Shown: positions 43,632 to 53,708 of the stretch, in pieces
How the letters are laid out: each line of letters begins with the position of its first letter
Numbering within the stretch: position 1 is the first letter of the stretch
Source: Schaedlerella arabinosiphila
GTDB lineage: Bacteria > Bacillota > Clostridia > Lachnospirales > Lachnospiraceae
Direction of reading: 5' to 3'
Assembly (NCBI RefSeq): GCF_003885045.1
Contig: NZ_RHJS01000002.1
Coordinates: 4,457,302-4,521,301 of the forward strand
DNA length: 64,000 nt
Program-made: the position numbers and the translations under genes
The notes under the pieces: model-generated
What the model was told of the DNA's origin: nothing
Seen by the model: the letters and a program-made list of their open reading frames with translations, nothing else
Databases searched by the model: none

Positions 43632-43756
43632 TACACACACCTCCCATGATCACTGCGCACTCTCTTATTATATTATGCACCTGTGATACAGAACGCCCCA
43701 TATCCGGCGCCTGTCTTCTGCACATTTCGCATACATTGTCCCATATGCAAATATAT

Positions 43757-43809
43757 GAAAAAACAGCCTTCAGCAAGTAAACCTAAAACCTGCACAGTCT
43801 GTTTTTTCG
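43757..43809 (-). terminator. Probable terminator after the EAL/HDOD gene
   Basis: GAAAAAACAG and CTGTTTTTTC arms flank a long loop; the minus strand ends in a T-run. The remaining 43632-43756 stretch shows no clear signal. Confidence 0.5.
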
Positions 43810-43856
43810 CATTGCTCCCTTTTCGAATCTCTTCTTATCCTTTTTAAAGATTCTCT

Positions 43857-45104
43857 TTAATTATCCTCTTTGATACCCACTACATTATCCCAGATATCAT
43901 TGACCTCTTCCACGCATTCCATATAGATCTGCGCCATCTCATTGGTATGAAGGCCGAGATCCTCCGCAAGCTCCTTGATCTCGCTCCATTCCGCACGCTC
44001 ATAGTGGAGGATCAGCTGGTAAAGCTTTCCTGCCTTTCCTTCCTGGTAGATCAGGGCATCCTTCACTTCCTTGATGATCGGGATCTCGAAGAGGATCTCC
44101 TCCATCGGAGCGTCGATCATATATTCCAGCGTAGAAAACATACCCATCAGGTAAGCATCCGACGCCGTAATTTCAAATTTTTTCAGCTTCTTCACCAGCG
44201 CGGACGCTAAGTTCGCACGCAGGAACGAAGTCTTCAGCAGCTCTTCGGAAGAATTTTCACTTTTATCCTCAAAACTCAGCAGGTATACCCACTGCTTTAA
44301 CTGGCTGATCCCGACACGCACCAGCGCCTGGCGGATCGAAGTCGTCTCGTGGTGCACCGCAAAATACGCGGAATTTGCCATCTTCAGCAGCGCATAGGTC
44401 AGAGACGCATCTCTTGTGATGATCTCCTCCAGGATCTCCACATCCGGCTCTTCCTTCGTGATCTCCATGATCAGCTGGTACAAATTCCCCTGCATGAAAT
44501 CCATCTTGCTGGCCTTCGTAGTGGTCGCGCTGGAAATAAAATTCCCCTCAACATAATCCACATGAAGTTCCTTTGCAAGCTCATAGACTTCCTTCGTATT
44601 CACTCCGGTAGCAATGATCTCCTTCTGGAAGCCATGCGCCATATCCACTACATTGGCAACCGAACTCCTGTGGTTGTCATCCATCTCATCCATGAGCTGT
44701 ACCTTGATATAGTCCACATATTCCAGCATACTGAAATACTTCGGCGTAAACTGGAAATCATTGATTGCGAAATGATATCCCGCATCTTTATACTTGCTGA
44801 TCAAAATGGCCGCCAGAGAATGAATGACAATATTGTCCTCGATCTGGATCACGATCTTATCCTTGTCAAAGATCTTCGGCGTATTCCGAAACAGCAATGC
44901 CGGGGTAAATGTCATGAATGTCTTTTTCTCCTTGAAAATCCGGTTGGAGTTTTCCGACAAAAATGCAACCATGGCATTCGCCGCAACACTGTCCGTACTC
45001 GAATTATATAAGCTGTCCTGATCTTCCTGAATCCTCAGTTCATATCCAATAATCGTGTCGGTCTTTAAATCTTTGATCGCCTGTCTTACTACACAATTAT
45101 CCAT
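43857..45104 (-). CDS. Degenerate-EAL/HDOD signalling protein (YuxH type)
   Basis: A 415-residue cytosolic protein. The N-terminal half has an EAL-domain fold with YELRI in place of the EAL motif and lacks the other catalytic residues, so it is unlikely to cleave c-di-GMP. From about residue 205 there is an HDOD domain (DASLTYALLKMANSAYF, SIRQALVRVGISQLKQWV). Such proteins are regulatory scaffolds in motility/biofilm pathways. The start follows the cheV stop by three bases, with GGAG nine bases before, so it is in the same transcript. Confidence 0.88.
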   Translation of the reverse strand: MDNCVVRQAIKDLKTDTIIGYELRIQEDQDSLYNSSTDSVAANAMVAFLSENSNRIFKEKKTFMTFTPALLFRNTPKIFDKDKIVIQIEDNIVIHSLAAILISKYKDAGYHFAINDFQFTPKYFSMLEYVDYIKVQLMDEMDDNHRSSVANVVDMAHGFQKEIIATGVNTKEVYELAKELHVDYVEGNFISSATTTKASKMDFMQGNLYQLIMEITKEEPDVEILEEIITRDASLTYALLKMANSAYFAVHHETTSIRQALVRVGISQLKQWVYLLSFEDKSENSSEELLKTSFLRANLASALVKKLKKFEITASDAYLMGMFSTLEYMIDAPMEEILFEIPIIKEVKDALIYQEGKAGKLYQLILHYERAEWSEIKELAEDLGLHTNEMAQIYMECVEEVNDIWDNVVGIKEDN

Positions 45105-45107
45105 GCA

Positions 45108-46022
45108 CTATATCTCCTTCCGCAGCAGCAATTCGTCCATTACCTCAACCAGACGTCCGATCTCCGGTTTGGACAACTGCTCATCAGCGCCAAGCTGCTT
45201 TCCTTTGCGCCACATTTCCTCATTGATCAGAGATGAGAATATGATAACCGGCATACTCTTCATCACCTCATCCTCTTTCACAAGCTTTGTCAGGCGGTGT
45301 CCGTCCATCTCCGGCATCTCGATATCCGTAATCAGAAGAGCCGCCTTGTCATGGAAATCAGAATCATTTCTAATCCGGTTCAGATGATCCCATGCTTCCC
45401 GTCCGTTGTTAAAATTCATCAGGTTCACATATCCCGCACGCATCAGAGAATCCTTGATCATCTTCGTCAGTAGGATCGAATCCTCGGCAAGGATGATATG
45501 CTCATCCCGCATTGACCTCTCACCAAGCTTGTCGATATCATCCACCTGGATACCCGTCTCAGGCGCAATCTCCGTCACGATCTTCTCAAAGTCCAGGATG
45601 GTTACCAGTCTTCCGGAGCAGGACGCGATACCGGTCGCTACGCCCTCCTCGCCATTGGAAAGCGTTTTATCCGGCTTCTGGATATCCTCCCATGAAATCC
45701 TGCTGATCCCAACCACCGTATGTACCCGGAAAGCAATGTTCATCTTATTAAAATTCGTAATGATAAACAAATCCCTGTCATGGCTATCCCCGCACTGTCC
45801 TGTCAGATACTTCGGAAGGTTGATTACCGTAAGCAGGATGTCCCTGGGCTTGAAGATCCCTTCTACTGATGGATGGGAGTGAGGTACCGGCTTGACTTTG
45901 TCGGCCATCATAATCTCCCTTACCTTTGCCACATTGATCCCATACAATTCGCCGAATATGGTGAACTGCATTATCTCAATCTCATTTGTTCCTGATTCCA
46001 ATAAAATCTCTGTATCAGCCAT
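45108..46022 (-). CDS. cheV: Chemotaxis coupling protein CheV
   Basis: A 304-residue CheW-receiver fusion. The N-terminal CheW part has MQFTIFGELYGINVAKVREI and SVEGIFKPRDILLTVINLP. The receiver starts near residue 175, with acidic LAEDS, phospho-Asp in LLITDIEMPEMDGH and a terminal Lys in LSKPE. It couples chemoreceptors to CheA, and phosphorylation aids adaptation. The start at MADTEILL has AGGAG nine bases upstream; a sigma-D promoter lies at 46054-46080. Confidence 0.93.
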   Translation of the reverse strand: MADTEILLESGTNEIEIMQFTIFGELYGINVAKVREIMMADKVKPVPHSHPSVEGIFKPRDILLTVINLPKYLTGQCGDSHDRDLFIITNFNKMNIAFRVHTVVGISRISWEDIQKPDKTLSNGEEGVATGIASCSGRLVTILDFEKIVTEIAPETGIQVDDIDKLGERSMRDEHIILAEDSILLTKMIKDSLMRAGYVNLMNFNNGREAWDHLNRIRNDSDFHDKAALLITDIEMPEMDGHRLTKLVKEDEVMKSMPVIIFSSLINEEMWRKGKQLGADEQLSKPEIGRLVEVMDELLLRKEI

Positions 46023-46053
46023 AAACACTCACTCCTTTGCATTCTATATATAT

Positions 46054-46080
46054 TTATCGGCGTATCACATATTAAAAATA
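46054..46080 (-). promoter_or_regulatory. sigma-D (FliA) promoter for cheV
   Basis: Minus strand TATT, 15 bases, GCCGATAA, giving a short leader of about 25 bases before the cheV ribosome site and start. Confidence 0.75.
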
Positions 46081-46090
46081 AGGCAGCTCC

Positions 46091-46570
46091 CTATAAGAAC
46101 TTCTCCGGCCTTCCCGCGCACCGGATCGACACCTTTCCGTTTTCTACGTCCAGCAGCATTGTCCTCGCATAATTAGCTCCCGTGTCTTCTCCCATAATAC
46201 GCAGCCCTTCGGCCGCAAGAACCCGTTTCACCATCTGCGCGTTGCGGTCGCCGATATTCCCCAGCCCGCCGGGGCCTTTCATCTCGAACATCTTTGCGCC
46301 GCCTGCGATTTTACAGATCATCCGGCTCTTTGACGCGCCGAACGCCTGAAGCTTGCGCAGGGTCTCGGGTATCCCCGAATCGGCAAATTTGAATACATTT
46401 GTATCCGTTCCCTGTTTTTGCGGAAGCATAATATGAAGAAGTCCTCCCAGCTTGATCATCGGATCATAGAAAGAAATCCCGATGCAGGAGCCTAAGGCAT
46501 ATGTGATCAGTATGCCCTCCTGCCTTGTAATTTTCATATCCGCAATTCCGACCGATACCTTTTTGATCAT
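46091..46570 (-). CDS. cheD: Chemoreceptor glutamine deamidase CheD
   Basis: A 159-residue CheD. The catalytic pattern is visible: ILITYALGSCIGISFYDP (Cys) and GGLLHIMLP (His). It deamidates receptor Gln residues and binds CheC, whose gene precedes it by seven bases. Normal length. Confidence 0.94.
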   Translation of the reverse strand: MIKKVSVGIADMKITRQEGILITYALGSCIGISFYDPMIKLGGLLHIMLPQKQGTDTNVFKFADSGIPETLRKLQAFGASKSRMICKIAGGAKMFEMKGPGGLGNIGDRNAQMVKRVLAAEGLRIMGEDTGANYARTMLLDVENGKVSIRCAGRPEKFL

Positions 46571-46577
46571 CCGTCAA

Positions 46578-47198
46578 TCACTCCACTCCTAGTTTTTTCA
46601 TTAGAACATTTAATGATTTCACATCGGGCAGGAGCAGCATGCTGCTATTCAGTGCCTTTCCATCAATCTTAAATTCACCTGTAATCATCATGATCCTGTC
46701 CGAATGCTGTCCCATCACCGCAATCGGCACACTCAGAATGCCGCCGAGCATATTCGCCGTAAACTGCGGGACAGACAGCTCCACTTCTACATTTGCCAGC
46801 GAAGACATTGCAGTGATATATGAAGAAATCACAATATTCCCAATCTCTGTCAAGACAGATGTATCAATCTCATCCAGTTCCAGCATATCCACGCTTCCCT
46901 TGCCCAGCATCCGCTGCACGATCTCGTCCGCGAACTCTTTCGTCAGGATAAACAGCATAACCCCTTCCAGCTCTCCCGACATCTCTACAAATATTGCCGC
47001 AACCAGTTCCTCCGGGTCTCCAAGAAGGTTCAAAGCCGCGTTAAATCCCAGAACCTTTACAGCCGGCATCGACATATTCACCTTCGCATTCAGCATACTG
47101 GACAACGCTGTTGCCGCGTTGCCGCCGCCGATGCTTCCAATCTCCTTCAGAATATCAAATTCCAATTCGCCCATTTCTTCATATCTGCTAATCGCCAT
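46578..47198 (-). CDS. cheC: CheY-P phosphatase CheC
   Basis: A 206-residue CheC with two E-xx-N phosphatase motifs: ILKEIGSIGGGNAATALS and VLTEIGNIVISSYITAMS. It dephosphorylates CheY-P and is stimulated by CheD. GAGG lies seven bases before the ATG. Confidence 0.94.
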   Translation of the reverse strand: MAISRYEEMGELEFDILKEIGSIGGGNAATALSSMLNAKVNMSMPAVKVLGFNAALNLLGDPEELVAAIFVEMSGELEGVMLFILTKEFADEIVQRMLGKGSVDMLELDEIDTSVLTEIGNIVISSYITAMSSLANVEVELSVPQFTANMLGGILSVPIAVMGQHSDRIMMITGEFKIDGKALNSSMLLLPDVKSLNVLMKKLGVE

Positions 47199-47228
47199 AC
47201 ATATACCTCGCTATCCTTTATATTTTAA

Positions 47229-47960
47229 TTATGTCCGCAATCCATTGATCGTGGTCATGACTTCATCCGAGGTCTGCACCATTTTTAACGCATAGGAATA
47301 GGCCCTCTGTGTCTCAATCATACGAGAGATTTCTTCTGCCGTATCGACCCCGGACATCTCCAGGGTGTGGTCTACCAGTCTTGCGCCACGAATCAGATAG
47401 GGGTCGCCGTTCTTCTGCACCGGGACATATTCATTCATTCCGTTGCTTATCATTCCGTCCAGAATATCAAATCCATACACACCGATCTCGCCGCTCAGTT
47501 CCCTCTCATTGTCGCTGCCCGTGACGTTGCCCACCAGGATCGGATTCTGGTTCTGATCCAGCACCAGGTTGCCGTTGTCATTGACCAGATAAAAAAGATT
47601 TCCCCTCTGCGACATACTGAAATGGCCGTTTCGGGAGTAAGTGATCTCACCCGTGACCGGACTCATCAGCATGAAAAATCCATCGTCCATTATCGTATAG
47701 TCAAATTCGCCGTCCGTAGTCATCGGAGCTGAAGGGTCAAAATTGGTATTCGTCTTTTCCACAGCAATACCAACACCTGCTTTCAGCGGGGTATCATCCC
47801 CCCTGTAGTTGTTCAGGTTGTAATACATCAGATCCGAAAATACGGCTGACTTGGATTTGTAACCATAGTTATTCACATTCGCAAAGTTGTTCGCTATGAC
47901 GTCCATCTTCTTCTGCTCTTCCATAGCGCCCCTTGCGGCCGTATAAAATGAAGTATACAT
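47229..47960 (-). CDS. Flagellar rod/hook-basal-body protein, FlgG/FlhP-like
   Basis: A 243-residue axial protein with the N-terminal rod motif MDVIANNFANVNNYGYKS and the C-terminal ETQRAYSYALKMVQTSDEV. With its neighbour it corresponds to the flgF-flgG (flhO-flhP) pair. Which of the two is distal rod FlgG cannot be settled from sequence alone. Exported by the flagellar type III system. Confidence 0.88.
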   Translation of the reverse strand: MYTSFYTAARGAMEEQKKMDVIANNFANVNNYGYKSKSAVFSDLMYYNLNNYRGDDTPLKAGVGIAVEKTNTNFDPSAPMTTDGEFDYTIMDDGFFMLMSPVTGEITYSRNGHFSMSQRGNLFYLVNDNGNLVLDQNQNPILVGNVTGSDNERELSGEIGVYGFDILDGMISNGMNEYVPVQKNGDPYLIRGARLVDHTLEMSGVDTAEEISRMIETQRAYSYALKMVQTSDEVMTTINGLRT

Positions 47961-48054
47961 AGTTTCTCCTCTCTATATGCTCTCCTGTAGATCCCCGGCC
48001 GCATACCGCCGCCGGCATTATGCTCCGCTCCCGGTCACATACCGCCCCTTACGG

Positions 48055-48795
48055 TTATGTGGGGCTTCCCAGAGCAGTCGCCCTGCTGATCAACTGGTCA
48101 TACATTCGCAGGATCTGCGCAGATCCCTGGAGCACTCTCTGGCTGCTCATCATGGCCGTCATCTGCTCTGCCAGGTTCACATTGGAATCCTCCAGAAACT
48201 TCTGCGTCACCACGGCGTTGGATCCCATCGGCGCGGCCCCGGTCGTGAACACGCCGCCTGTCACCTTGGTCAGCTCTCCGTAATCCGCAAAATCCACCAC
48301 GTCCAGCGTACCGAAATACCGGCCGTCCTCAGCGCTGGTAATCCGTCCCTGGGAGTCAATGGTCAGGTCGTCCGTATCCACCTGGATCGGCCCGTTGGTT
48401 CCCATCACCCGGCCCATGCCCGGCAGGATCAGATAGCCCTGGTTATCCAGGTTAAAGGAGCCGTTTCTCGTATACACTTCCCCGTTTCCCGTCTGGATCA
48501 CAAAAAATCCGTCGCCCGTCAGGCCCACATCCAAAGGATACCCGGTCTCCCGGATTCCCCCTTCGGTATAATCCGTCACCCTCTCGTCGGCTACGTTCAT
48601 GCGGGACACCGTCCCCACCTCTGTCCGGCCGTCCTGGTCATAACGATAGAGCATCTCATCCCGAAAAGTACTCTCCATCATCCGGTCCATCTTATATCCC
48701 GGTGTAGAGACATTGGACATATTATTACTGATAATATTCAGATTCCGGTTTTGTGTTATCATGTTCGAAGTCAGATCATAAAATCCCTGAAACAT
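48055..48795 (-). CDS. Flagellar basal-body rod protein, FlgF/FlhO-like
   Basis: A 246-residue axial protein with NLNIISNNMSNVSTPGYK at the N-terminus and the C-terminal VNLAEQMTAMMSSQRVLQGS, typical of the rod/hook family. GGAGAACAGGAAT precedes the ATG. It follows fliA in the operon and pairs with the next rod gene. Confidence 0.88.
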   Translation of the reverse strand: MFQGFYDLTSNMITQNRNLNIISNNMSNVSTPGYKMDRMMESTFRDEMLYRYDQDGRTEVGTVSRMNVADERVTDYTEGGIRETGYPLDVGLTGDGFFVIQTGNGEVYTRNGSFNLDNQGYLILPGMGRVMGTNGPIQVDTDDLTIDSQGRITSAEDGRYFGTLDVVDFADYGELTKVTGGVFTTGAAPMGSNAVVTQKFLEDSNVNLAEQMTAMMSSQRVLQGSAQILRMYDQLISRATALGSPT

Positions 48796-48823
48796 ATTCC
48801 TGTTCTCCTTTGCTCATATTTTT

Positions 48824-49597
48824 TTATATAAACTTCTCCATATGCACCCGCAGCTTTTTAATCGCGTTCGAATGAATCTGCGATACCCTGGGCTCGCTCA
48901 CCTGGAGCACATCCGCGATCTGGCGCATATTCAGGTCATCTATATAATACAGTGAGATCACAAGCTGCTCGTTCTCCTTAAGCTTCTTGATCCCCTCCGC
49001 CAGCACCTCCGTAACTTCCTTCTTAAGAAACTGGTTCTCCGGCTGTTCGTTGGTCTCCACCTGGGGCAGCTTCATGCTGATCTCATTCCCCTGCGCCTCC
49101 GCCAGCACCATATCCAGTGAAAGGATATTGAACAGGCTCGCCTTGCGCATGGTATCCTGGTATTTCTCCGGAGTGATGTTCAGATACTCCGTCACCTCCT
49201 GGATGGAAGGATAATACCCAAGTTTATTATATAACGTCATGACCGCTTCTTCAATATCTCTTGTGTTTTTTCTTGTACTTCTCGGCACCCAATCCTGCTT
49301 TCGGGCAAGATCGATGATCATTCCCTTGATCCGCTTCGAAATAAAAGTCTCAAATTTGACATTTTTATCCATGTCAAACTTGTCGATGGCAGACATAATG
49401 GCAATGACGCCCTCGCTGATGATATCGTCCACCTGGGAAAAGCTCAGATAGATGTCACGCATCTGCAGCGCGATGCTCTTCACGAGATAAATGTAACGCA
49501 TGACAATCTCCTGCTTGACCTCCAGGCTGCCGGTCTCTTTATACAATTGTAAAAGCTCTTCATTCGACTTATCTTTGTATTGTTCCTGCGTTTCCAT
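48824..49597 (-). CDS. fliA: Flagellar sigma factor FliA/SigD
   Basis: A 257-residue sigma-70 family factor (regions 2, 3 and 4). Region 2 includes QVDDIISEGVIAIMSAIDKF and FETFISKRIKGMIIDLARKQ with WVPRS; region 4 is NMRQIADVLQVSEPRVSQIHS. It reads late flagellar and chemotaxis promoters, for which GCCGATAA sites occur in this window. GGAG lies eight bases before the ATG. Confidence 0.95.
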   Translation of the reverse strand: METQEQYKDKSNEELLQLYKETGSLEVKQEIVMRYIYLVKSIALQMRDIYLSFSQVDDIISEGVIAIMSAIDKFDMDKNVKFETFISKRIKGMIIDLARKQDWVPRSTRKNTRDIEEAVMTLYNKLGYYPSIQEVTEYLNITPEKYQDTMRKASLFNILSLDMVLAEAQGNEISMKLPQVETNEQPENQFLKKEVTEVLAEGIKKLKENEQLVISLYYIDDLNMRQIADVLQVSEPRVSQIHSNAIKKLRVHMEKFI

Positions 49598-49664
49598 ATT
49601 GTCTGCTCCGCCTAAATATTATTCAGCCCGCCTGTGTCTCAGGGATTCCCTCTGCTCGCCCGTT

Positions 49665-51788
49665 TCAGCGGTCTATCTGCAGCGAGATATTCCCCACCGC
49701 CTGGATCTGGATGTTATTGCTGATCTCGTTAAACGACAGCACATACATCTCCGGGAAGAACTGCTCGATCAGATGGTAGAAATGGATTCTCACCACCTGG
49801 CTTGTAAGCACGATCGGAGCCTGCCCCAGCTCGTGGAACTTCTTCACCTCATCCGAAAGCTGGGTGATTACGCTCTGCATTACATCCGGGCTGAGCGCAA
49901 GATACAGGCCATGATCCCCATTTGTCAGGCTTGTAATGATATTCTTCTCCAGATCCGCGTCCAGCGTCACCACCTTCATGCTGCCGCCTTCGCAGAACTT
50001 TCTTGTAATGGTTCTCTTCAATGCCACACGGATATTCTCCGTGATCGTATCCAGATCCTTCACCGTCATGGCAGAATCCACGATTGTCTCGATGATGGTC
50101 TCCAGGTCCTTGATCGGGATACCCTCCTTTAACAGGTTCGTCAGAACCTTCTGGAAGCCTCCATAGGAAATGACCGCCGGGATCGCTTCCTCCACAAGCT
50201 CCGGAGACTGGTTCTTCAGATTGTCTATCAGACGTACGACCTCCTGTCTGTTCAGCAGCTCGTACGCATGCTTCTTCACCGTCTCCGACAGGTGCGTCAG
50301 CATAACAGAGAGCGGATCAATTACAGTGTAGCCGTAGATCTCCGCCATCTCCCGTTTATCCATGGTGATCCACTTACTCGGAATACCATATGCAGGTTCA
50401 ATGGTATCGATACCATCAATTTCTTTTTCCAGGTTCGGCGGCTCTAAAGCCAGATAATAGTCAATCAGGATCTCGCCCTTCGCCACCTCTTCGCCCTTGA
50501 TCTTGATCACATACTGGTTCGTGTTCAGATAAGAGCTGTCACGCAGACGGATCGAAGGAATGACCAGACCCATTTCCTGGGCGTACTGCCGCCGGAATAT
50601 AACGATACGGTCGATCATCTTACCGCCGCTGGCCTCATCCACAAGCGGGATCAGGCTGTATCCAAATTCCATCTCGATGGGTTCCACATTGATCAGGGAA
50701 TATACCGTGTTGATGTCCTTGAAATTCTCTTCCTCGGCCATCATCTCTTCCTCCAGGGAAGGACCCTGCTCCATGCTCCCCGGTCCGGCCATGCCTGCCA
50801 TCACGCCCGCGGCGCCTACCATGACAGGTCCGCCCATCTCTTCCATGCGCCGCAGCAGATAATATCCGCCGAACATCATAACCAGCGCGATCAATGCAAG
50901 CTGGAATTTGGGCATCCCCGGAACCGCGATCAGGATCGCCAATACGCCGCCGGCGATCATAAGCGCCCTGGGCTGCGCCTTAAACTGTCCGAGTACTTCT
51001 ATATTCAAGCTGTCCTCGGCAACCGCACGGGTTACGATCATACCCGTTGCCGTGGAAATCAGCAATGCAGGAATCTGTCCTACCAGGCCGTCACCGATGG
51101 TCGCGATAGAATAGACTGAAAGTACCTCCGTAAAGGTCATTCCGCCCTGCACCATACCGATGATACAGCCTCCCAGGAAGTTGATCGCCGTCGTCACAAG
51201 GGACAGCGTCGCGTCTCCCTTTACAATCTTCGTAGCACCGTCCATGGCCCCGTAAAAATCCGCTTCCTTCTGGATCTTATAACGTCTGGCTTTGGCCTCC
51301 TGCTCGTCGATCAGTCCGCTTCCCAGGTCCGCGTCAATGGCCATCTGCTTACCGGGCATCGCGTCCAGCGTGAATCTCGCCGCAACCTCAGCCACACGCT
51401 CGGCGCCCTTATTGATAACAAGGAACTGAACCAATACGATGATCAGGAAGATTACAACTCCGACAACCGCATTTCCCTGCAGCACGAAGTTACCCATGGC
51501 CCCGATCACGGAACCGGCGGAACCGCCGTTGCTCAGGATGCTCCTTGTAGTAGATACATTAATACCGATTCGATATAAAGTTGTAATCAGAAGCAGTGAC
51601 GGGAAAATGGAAAATTCCAGTGCCTCTTTGATATTCATACTGATCAGCAGAATGATCAATCCTACAGATATATTCAGAATAATCATTACGTCCAGGAAAA
51701 ACGGACTTATCGGTATGATCAAAAGCAGCACGATCATGACTACGATCAATGATACCGCATTATTTAATATATTCTTGATATTCGTCAT
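49665..51788 (-). CDS. flhA: Flagellar export gate protein FlhA
   Basis: A 707-residue inner-membrane protein with seven to eight TM helices in the first 330 residues, the conserved FHIPEP-family loop (AERVAEVAARFTLDAMPGKQ, ADLGSGLIDEQEAKARR) and a large cytosolic docking domain for chaperone-substrate complexes. flhB is 25 bases upstream; fliA follows directly without flhF or flhG between. Confidence 0.96.
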   Translation of the reverse strand: MTNIKNILNNAVSLIVVMIVLLLIIPISPFFLDVMIILNISVGLIILLISMNIKEALEFSIFPSLLLITTLYRIGINVSTTRSILSNGGSAGSVIGAMGNFVLQGNAVVGVVIFLIIVLVQFLVINKGAERVAEVAARFTLDAMPGKQMAIDADLGSGLIDEQEAKARRYKIQKEADFYGAMDGATKIVKGDATLSLVTTAINFLGGCIIGMVQGGMTFTEVLSVYSIATIGDGLVGQIPALLISTATGMIVTRAVAEDSLNIEVLGQFKAQPRALMIAGGVLAILIAVPGMPKFQLALIALVMMFGGYYLLRRMEEMGGPVMVGAAGVMAGMAGPGSMEQGPSLEEEMMAEEENFKDINTVYSLINVEPIEMEFGYSLIPLVDEASGGKMIDRIVIFRRQYAQEMGLVIPSIRLRDSSYLNTNQYVIKIKGEEVAKGEILIDYYLALEPPNLEKEIDGIDTIEPAYGIPSKWITMDKREMAEIYGYTVIDPLSVMLTHLSETVKKHAYELLNRQEVVRLIDNLKNQSPELVEEAIPAVISYGGFQKVLTNLLKEGIPIKDLETIIETIVDSAMTVKDLDTITENIRVALKRTITRKFCEGGSMKVVTLDADLEKNIITSLTNGDHGLYLALSPDVMQSVITQLSDEVKKFHELGQAPIVLTSQVVRIHFYHLIEQFFPEMYVLSFNEISNNIQIQAVGNISLQIDR

Positions 51789-51812
51789 CTTCTACACCAT
51801 CTTCTGGTTCCT

Positions 51813-52883
51813 TTATACCAGTTTTTTATTCAAACGGAAGATCTCAACAAGTATTTCCGCAACAATTCCATAATATTCTGCCGGAATCTCGCTGTTCAGC
51901 GGGGTGGAAGCATACAGCCCTCTTGCAAGCGGCTTGTTTTCCAGCACCTTGACCCCATGCTGTTCCCCGATCTCCACGATCTTCAGCGCGATACGGTCCT
52001 GCCCTTTTGCAATCACGATCGGAGCATTGTCACGATCCAGGTCATATTTAAGAGCCACCGCATAATGGGTCGGGTTACGGATAATCACGTCCGCATCCGG
52101 CACGGCCTGCATCATTCTGCTCCTTGCCATGCTCTGCTGAATGCTTCGGATCTTACCCTTGACCTTGGGATCTCCTTCCATCTGTTTGAACTCTTCCTTG
52201 ACCTCTTCCTTGGTCATCTTCATATCCTTCTCGAAGGACCAGCGCTGGTAGAACAGGTCGAATCCCGCGATTGCGATAAATACCATGCCGACCTGCAGAA
52301 CCATATTAAAAATCTTTTTCAATACATAGACGCTGGACGCCGCAACAGACGTATCCATCATTTTCGCAATGACTATGATCTGGTCTTTCAGAATATTATA
52401 TAAAACCACACCCAGGATCAAGATTTTTATAGAAGCCTTCAGCAGCTCAATGACTTGCTTTAGAGAAAACATATTTTTGATCCCTTTGAGCGGGTTCAGC
52501 TTGCTGAGTTTGAATTTCAGCGGATCCCAAGTAAACAAAAATCTGGTCTGAACCCCTGTACCGACCACCGCAAACGCAACACTGAGCAACCCCAACGGAA
52601 AAACACATTTTGCTATGACAAAAACCGAGTTCCATCCAACCTGCTGCTGGTTCGCAAAAGACATCTCCTCCATCTGTCCCACTGCCGATATCTGAAACAC
52701 CATCGCATCCTTCAACGACTCATATATGAGTGGGAACAGCAATCGCAGGCAGCAAAAAATTCCTATTAAGGACACGACTGTGACTACGTCCTTACTCATG
52801 GCCACATGGCCTTTTTTCCTTTCGTCACGCCGCTTTTTAGGCGTGGCTCGTTCGGTTTTTTCCTGTCCGCCCTGGTCAGCCAA
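51813..52883 (-). CDS. flhB: Flagellar export switch protein FlhB
   Basis: A 356-residue membrane protein with the basic N-terminus EKTERATPKKRRDERKKG, four TM helices and the self-cleavage site NPTHYAVAL, which switches export from hook to filament substrates. It starts with TTG at 52883 behind AAAGGA at a rather long spacing. Confidence 0.96.
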   Translation of the reverse strand: MADQGGQEKTERATPKKRRDERKKGHVAMSKDVVTVVSLIGIFCCLRLLFPLIYESLKDAMVFQISAVGQMEEMSFANQQQVGWNSVFVIAKCVFPLGLLSVAFAVVGTGVQTRFLFTWDPLKFKLSKLNPLKGIKNMFSLKQVIELLKASIKILILGVVLYNILKDQIIVIAKMMDTSVAASSVYVLKKIFNMVLQVGMVFIAIAGFDLFYQRWSFEKDMKMTKEEVKEEFKQMEGDPKVKGKIRSIQQSMARSRMMQAVPDADVIIRNPTHYAVALKYDLDRDNAPIVIAKGQDRIALKIVEIGEQHGVKVLENKPLARGLYASTPLNSEIPAEYYGIVAEILVEIFRLNKKLV

Positions 52884-52912
52884 AGGTTCTCACATCCTTT
52901 CTACCGCGAAAT

Positions 52913-53686
52913 CTATACAAACGTCAAAATCCCCTGCACCGATTTCATCATGATCGTCATGATCTTGTTCAGATAATCACCAATCGGGGAAAACATCAAA
53001 AACAAAAGGCCCAGACCGACAATCAACTTCATTTGGATATTGATCACAAAGACACTGATTTGCGGTACCACCTTATTCAATATTCCGACACCTACCTCAA
53101 TCAAAAATTCCGCGGCAATCATCGGGACAGAAAACCGTATCCCCAGTTCCACACATTCCAGAAATATCTCGATCATTCTGACCGCAATATTCTGAGTGAT
53201 CAGGATTCCTCCATAGGGAACGATCTCGGCAGACGTAATCATGATCTTCATAAGCGCAAGATGTCCGTCTACCGCAAAAAACATCAGCATAAACCAGGTC
53301 TGCAGCACGCTTCCCGATACCGCCATCTGCGCGTTGCTCTGAGGGTCATACACAGTAGCCATAGAAAGCCCCATCTGATAGTCGATGATATAGCCTGTAA
53401 AACTGATGATAAAAAAAAACAATTGCATGACATATCCAATGAAGTATCCTGCCACAAACTCCTTGACCAGGAGAAACGCGAACTCAATCATACTCGCCGT
53501 CTCAAACGCTTCTCCCGTAAAGCCGGAATACACCATCAATGTCAACACAAATATCAACCCGGCTTTTAAACGCGATGATATGTTATTCCTGCCGAATATC
53601 GGATTCATCAGTATAAAGCCTGACATCCGCATCATGATCAGCGCGAACAGCGTGAGCTGTGCAGTACTGTTAAACATCGTTGCCAT
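52913..53686 (-). CDS. fliR: Flagellar export gate protein FliR
   Basis: A 257-residue membrane protein with six hydrophobic segments and FILMNPIFGRNNISSRLKAG, typical of FliR. The start ATG at 53686 lies seven bases after AGGAG; an upstream GTG at 53701 overlaps that site. fliQ ends 22 bases upstream. Confidence 0.95.
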   Translation of the reverse strand: MATMFNSTAQLTLFALIMMRMSGFILMNPIFGRNNISSRLKAGLIFVLTLMVYSGFTGEAFETASMIEFAFLLVKEFVAGYFIGYVMQLFFFIISFTGYIIDYQMGLSMATVYDPQSNAQMAVSGSVLQTWFMLMFFAVDGHLALMKIMITSAEIVPYGGILITQNIAVRMIEIFLECVELGIRFSVPMIAAEFLIEVGVGILNKVVPQISVFVINIQMKLIVGLGLLFLMFSPIGDYLNKIMTIMMKSVQGILTFV

Positions 53687-53708
53687 GCCATCACTCCTCA
53701 CGCCGAGT

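Noticed and set aside
43489..43776. 95-codon minus-strand frame over the start of the SprA-like gene
   Set aside because: Overlaps the real start in another frame, is Cys/Trp/Gly-rich without pattern, and lacks a ribosome site.
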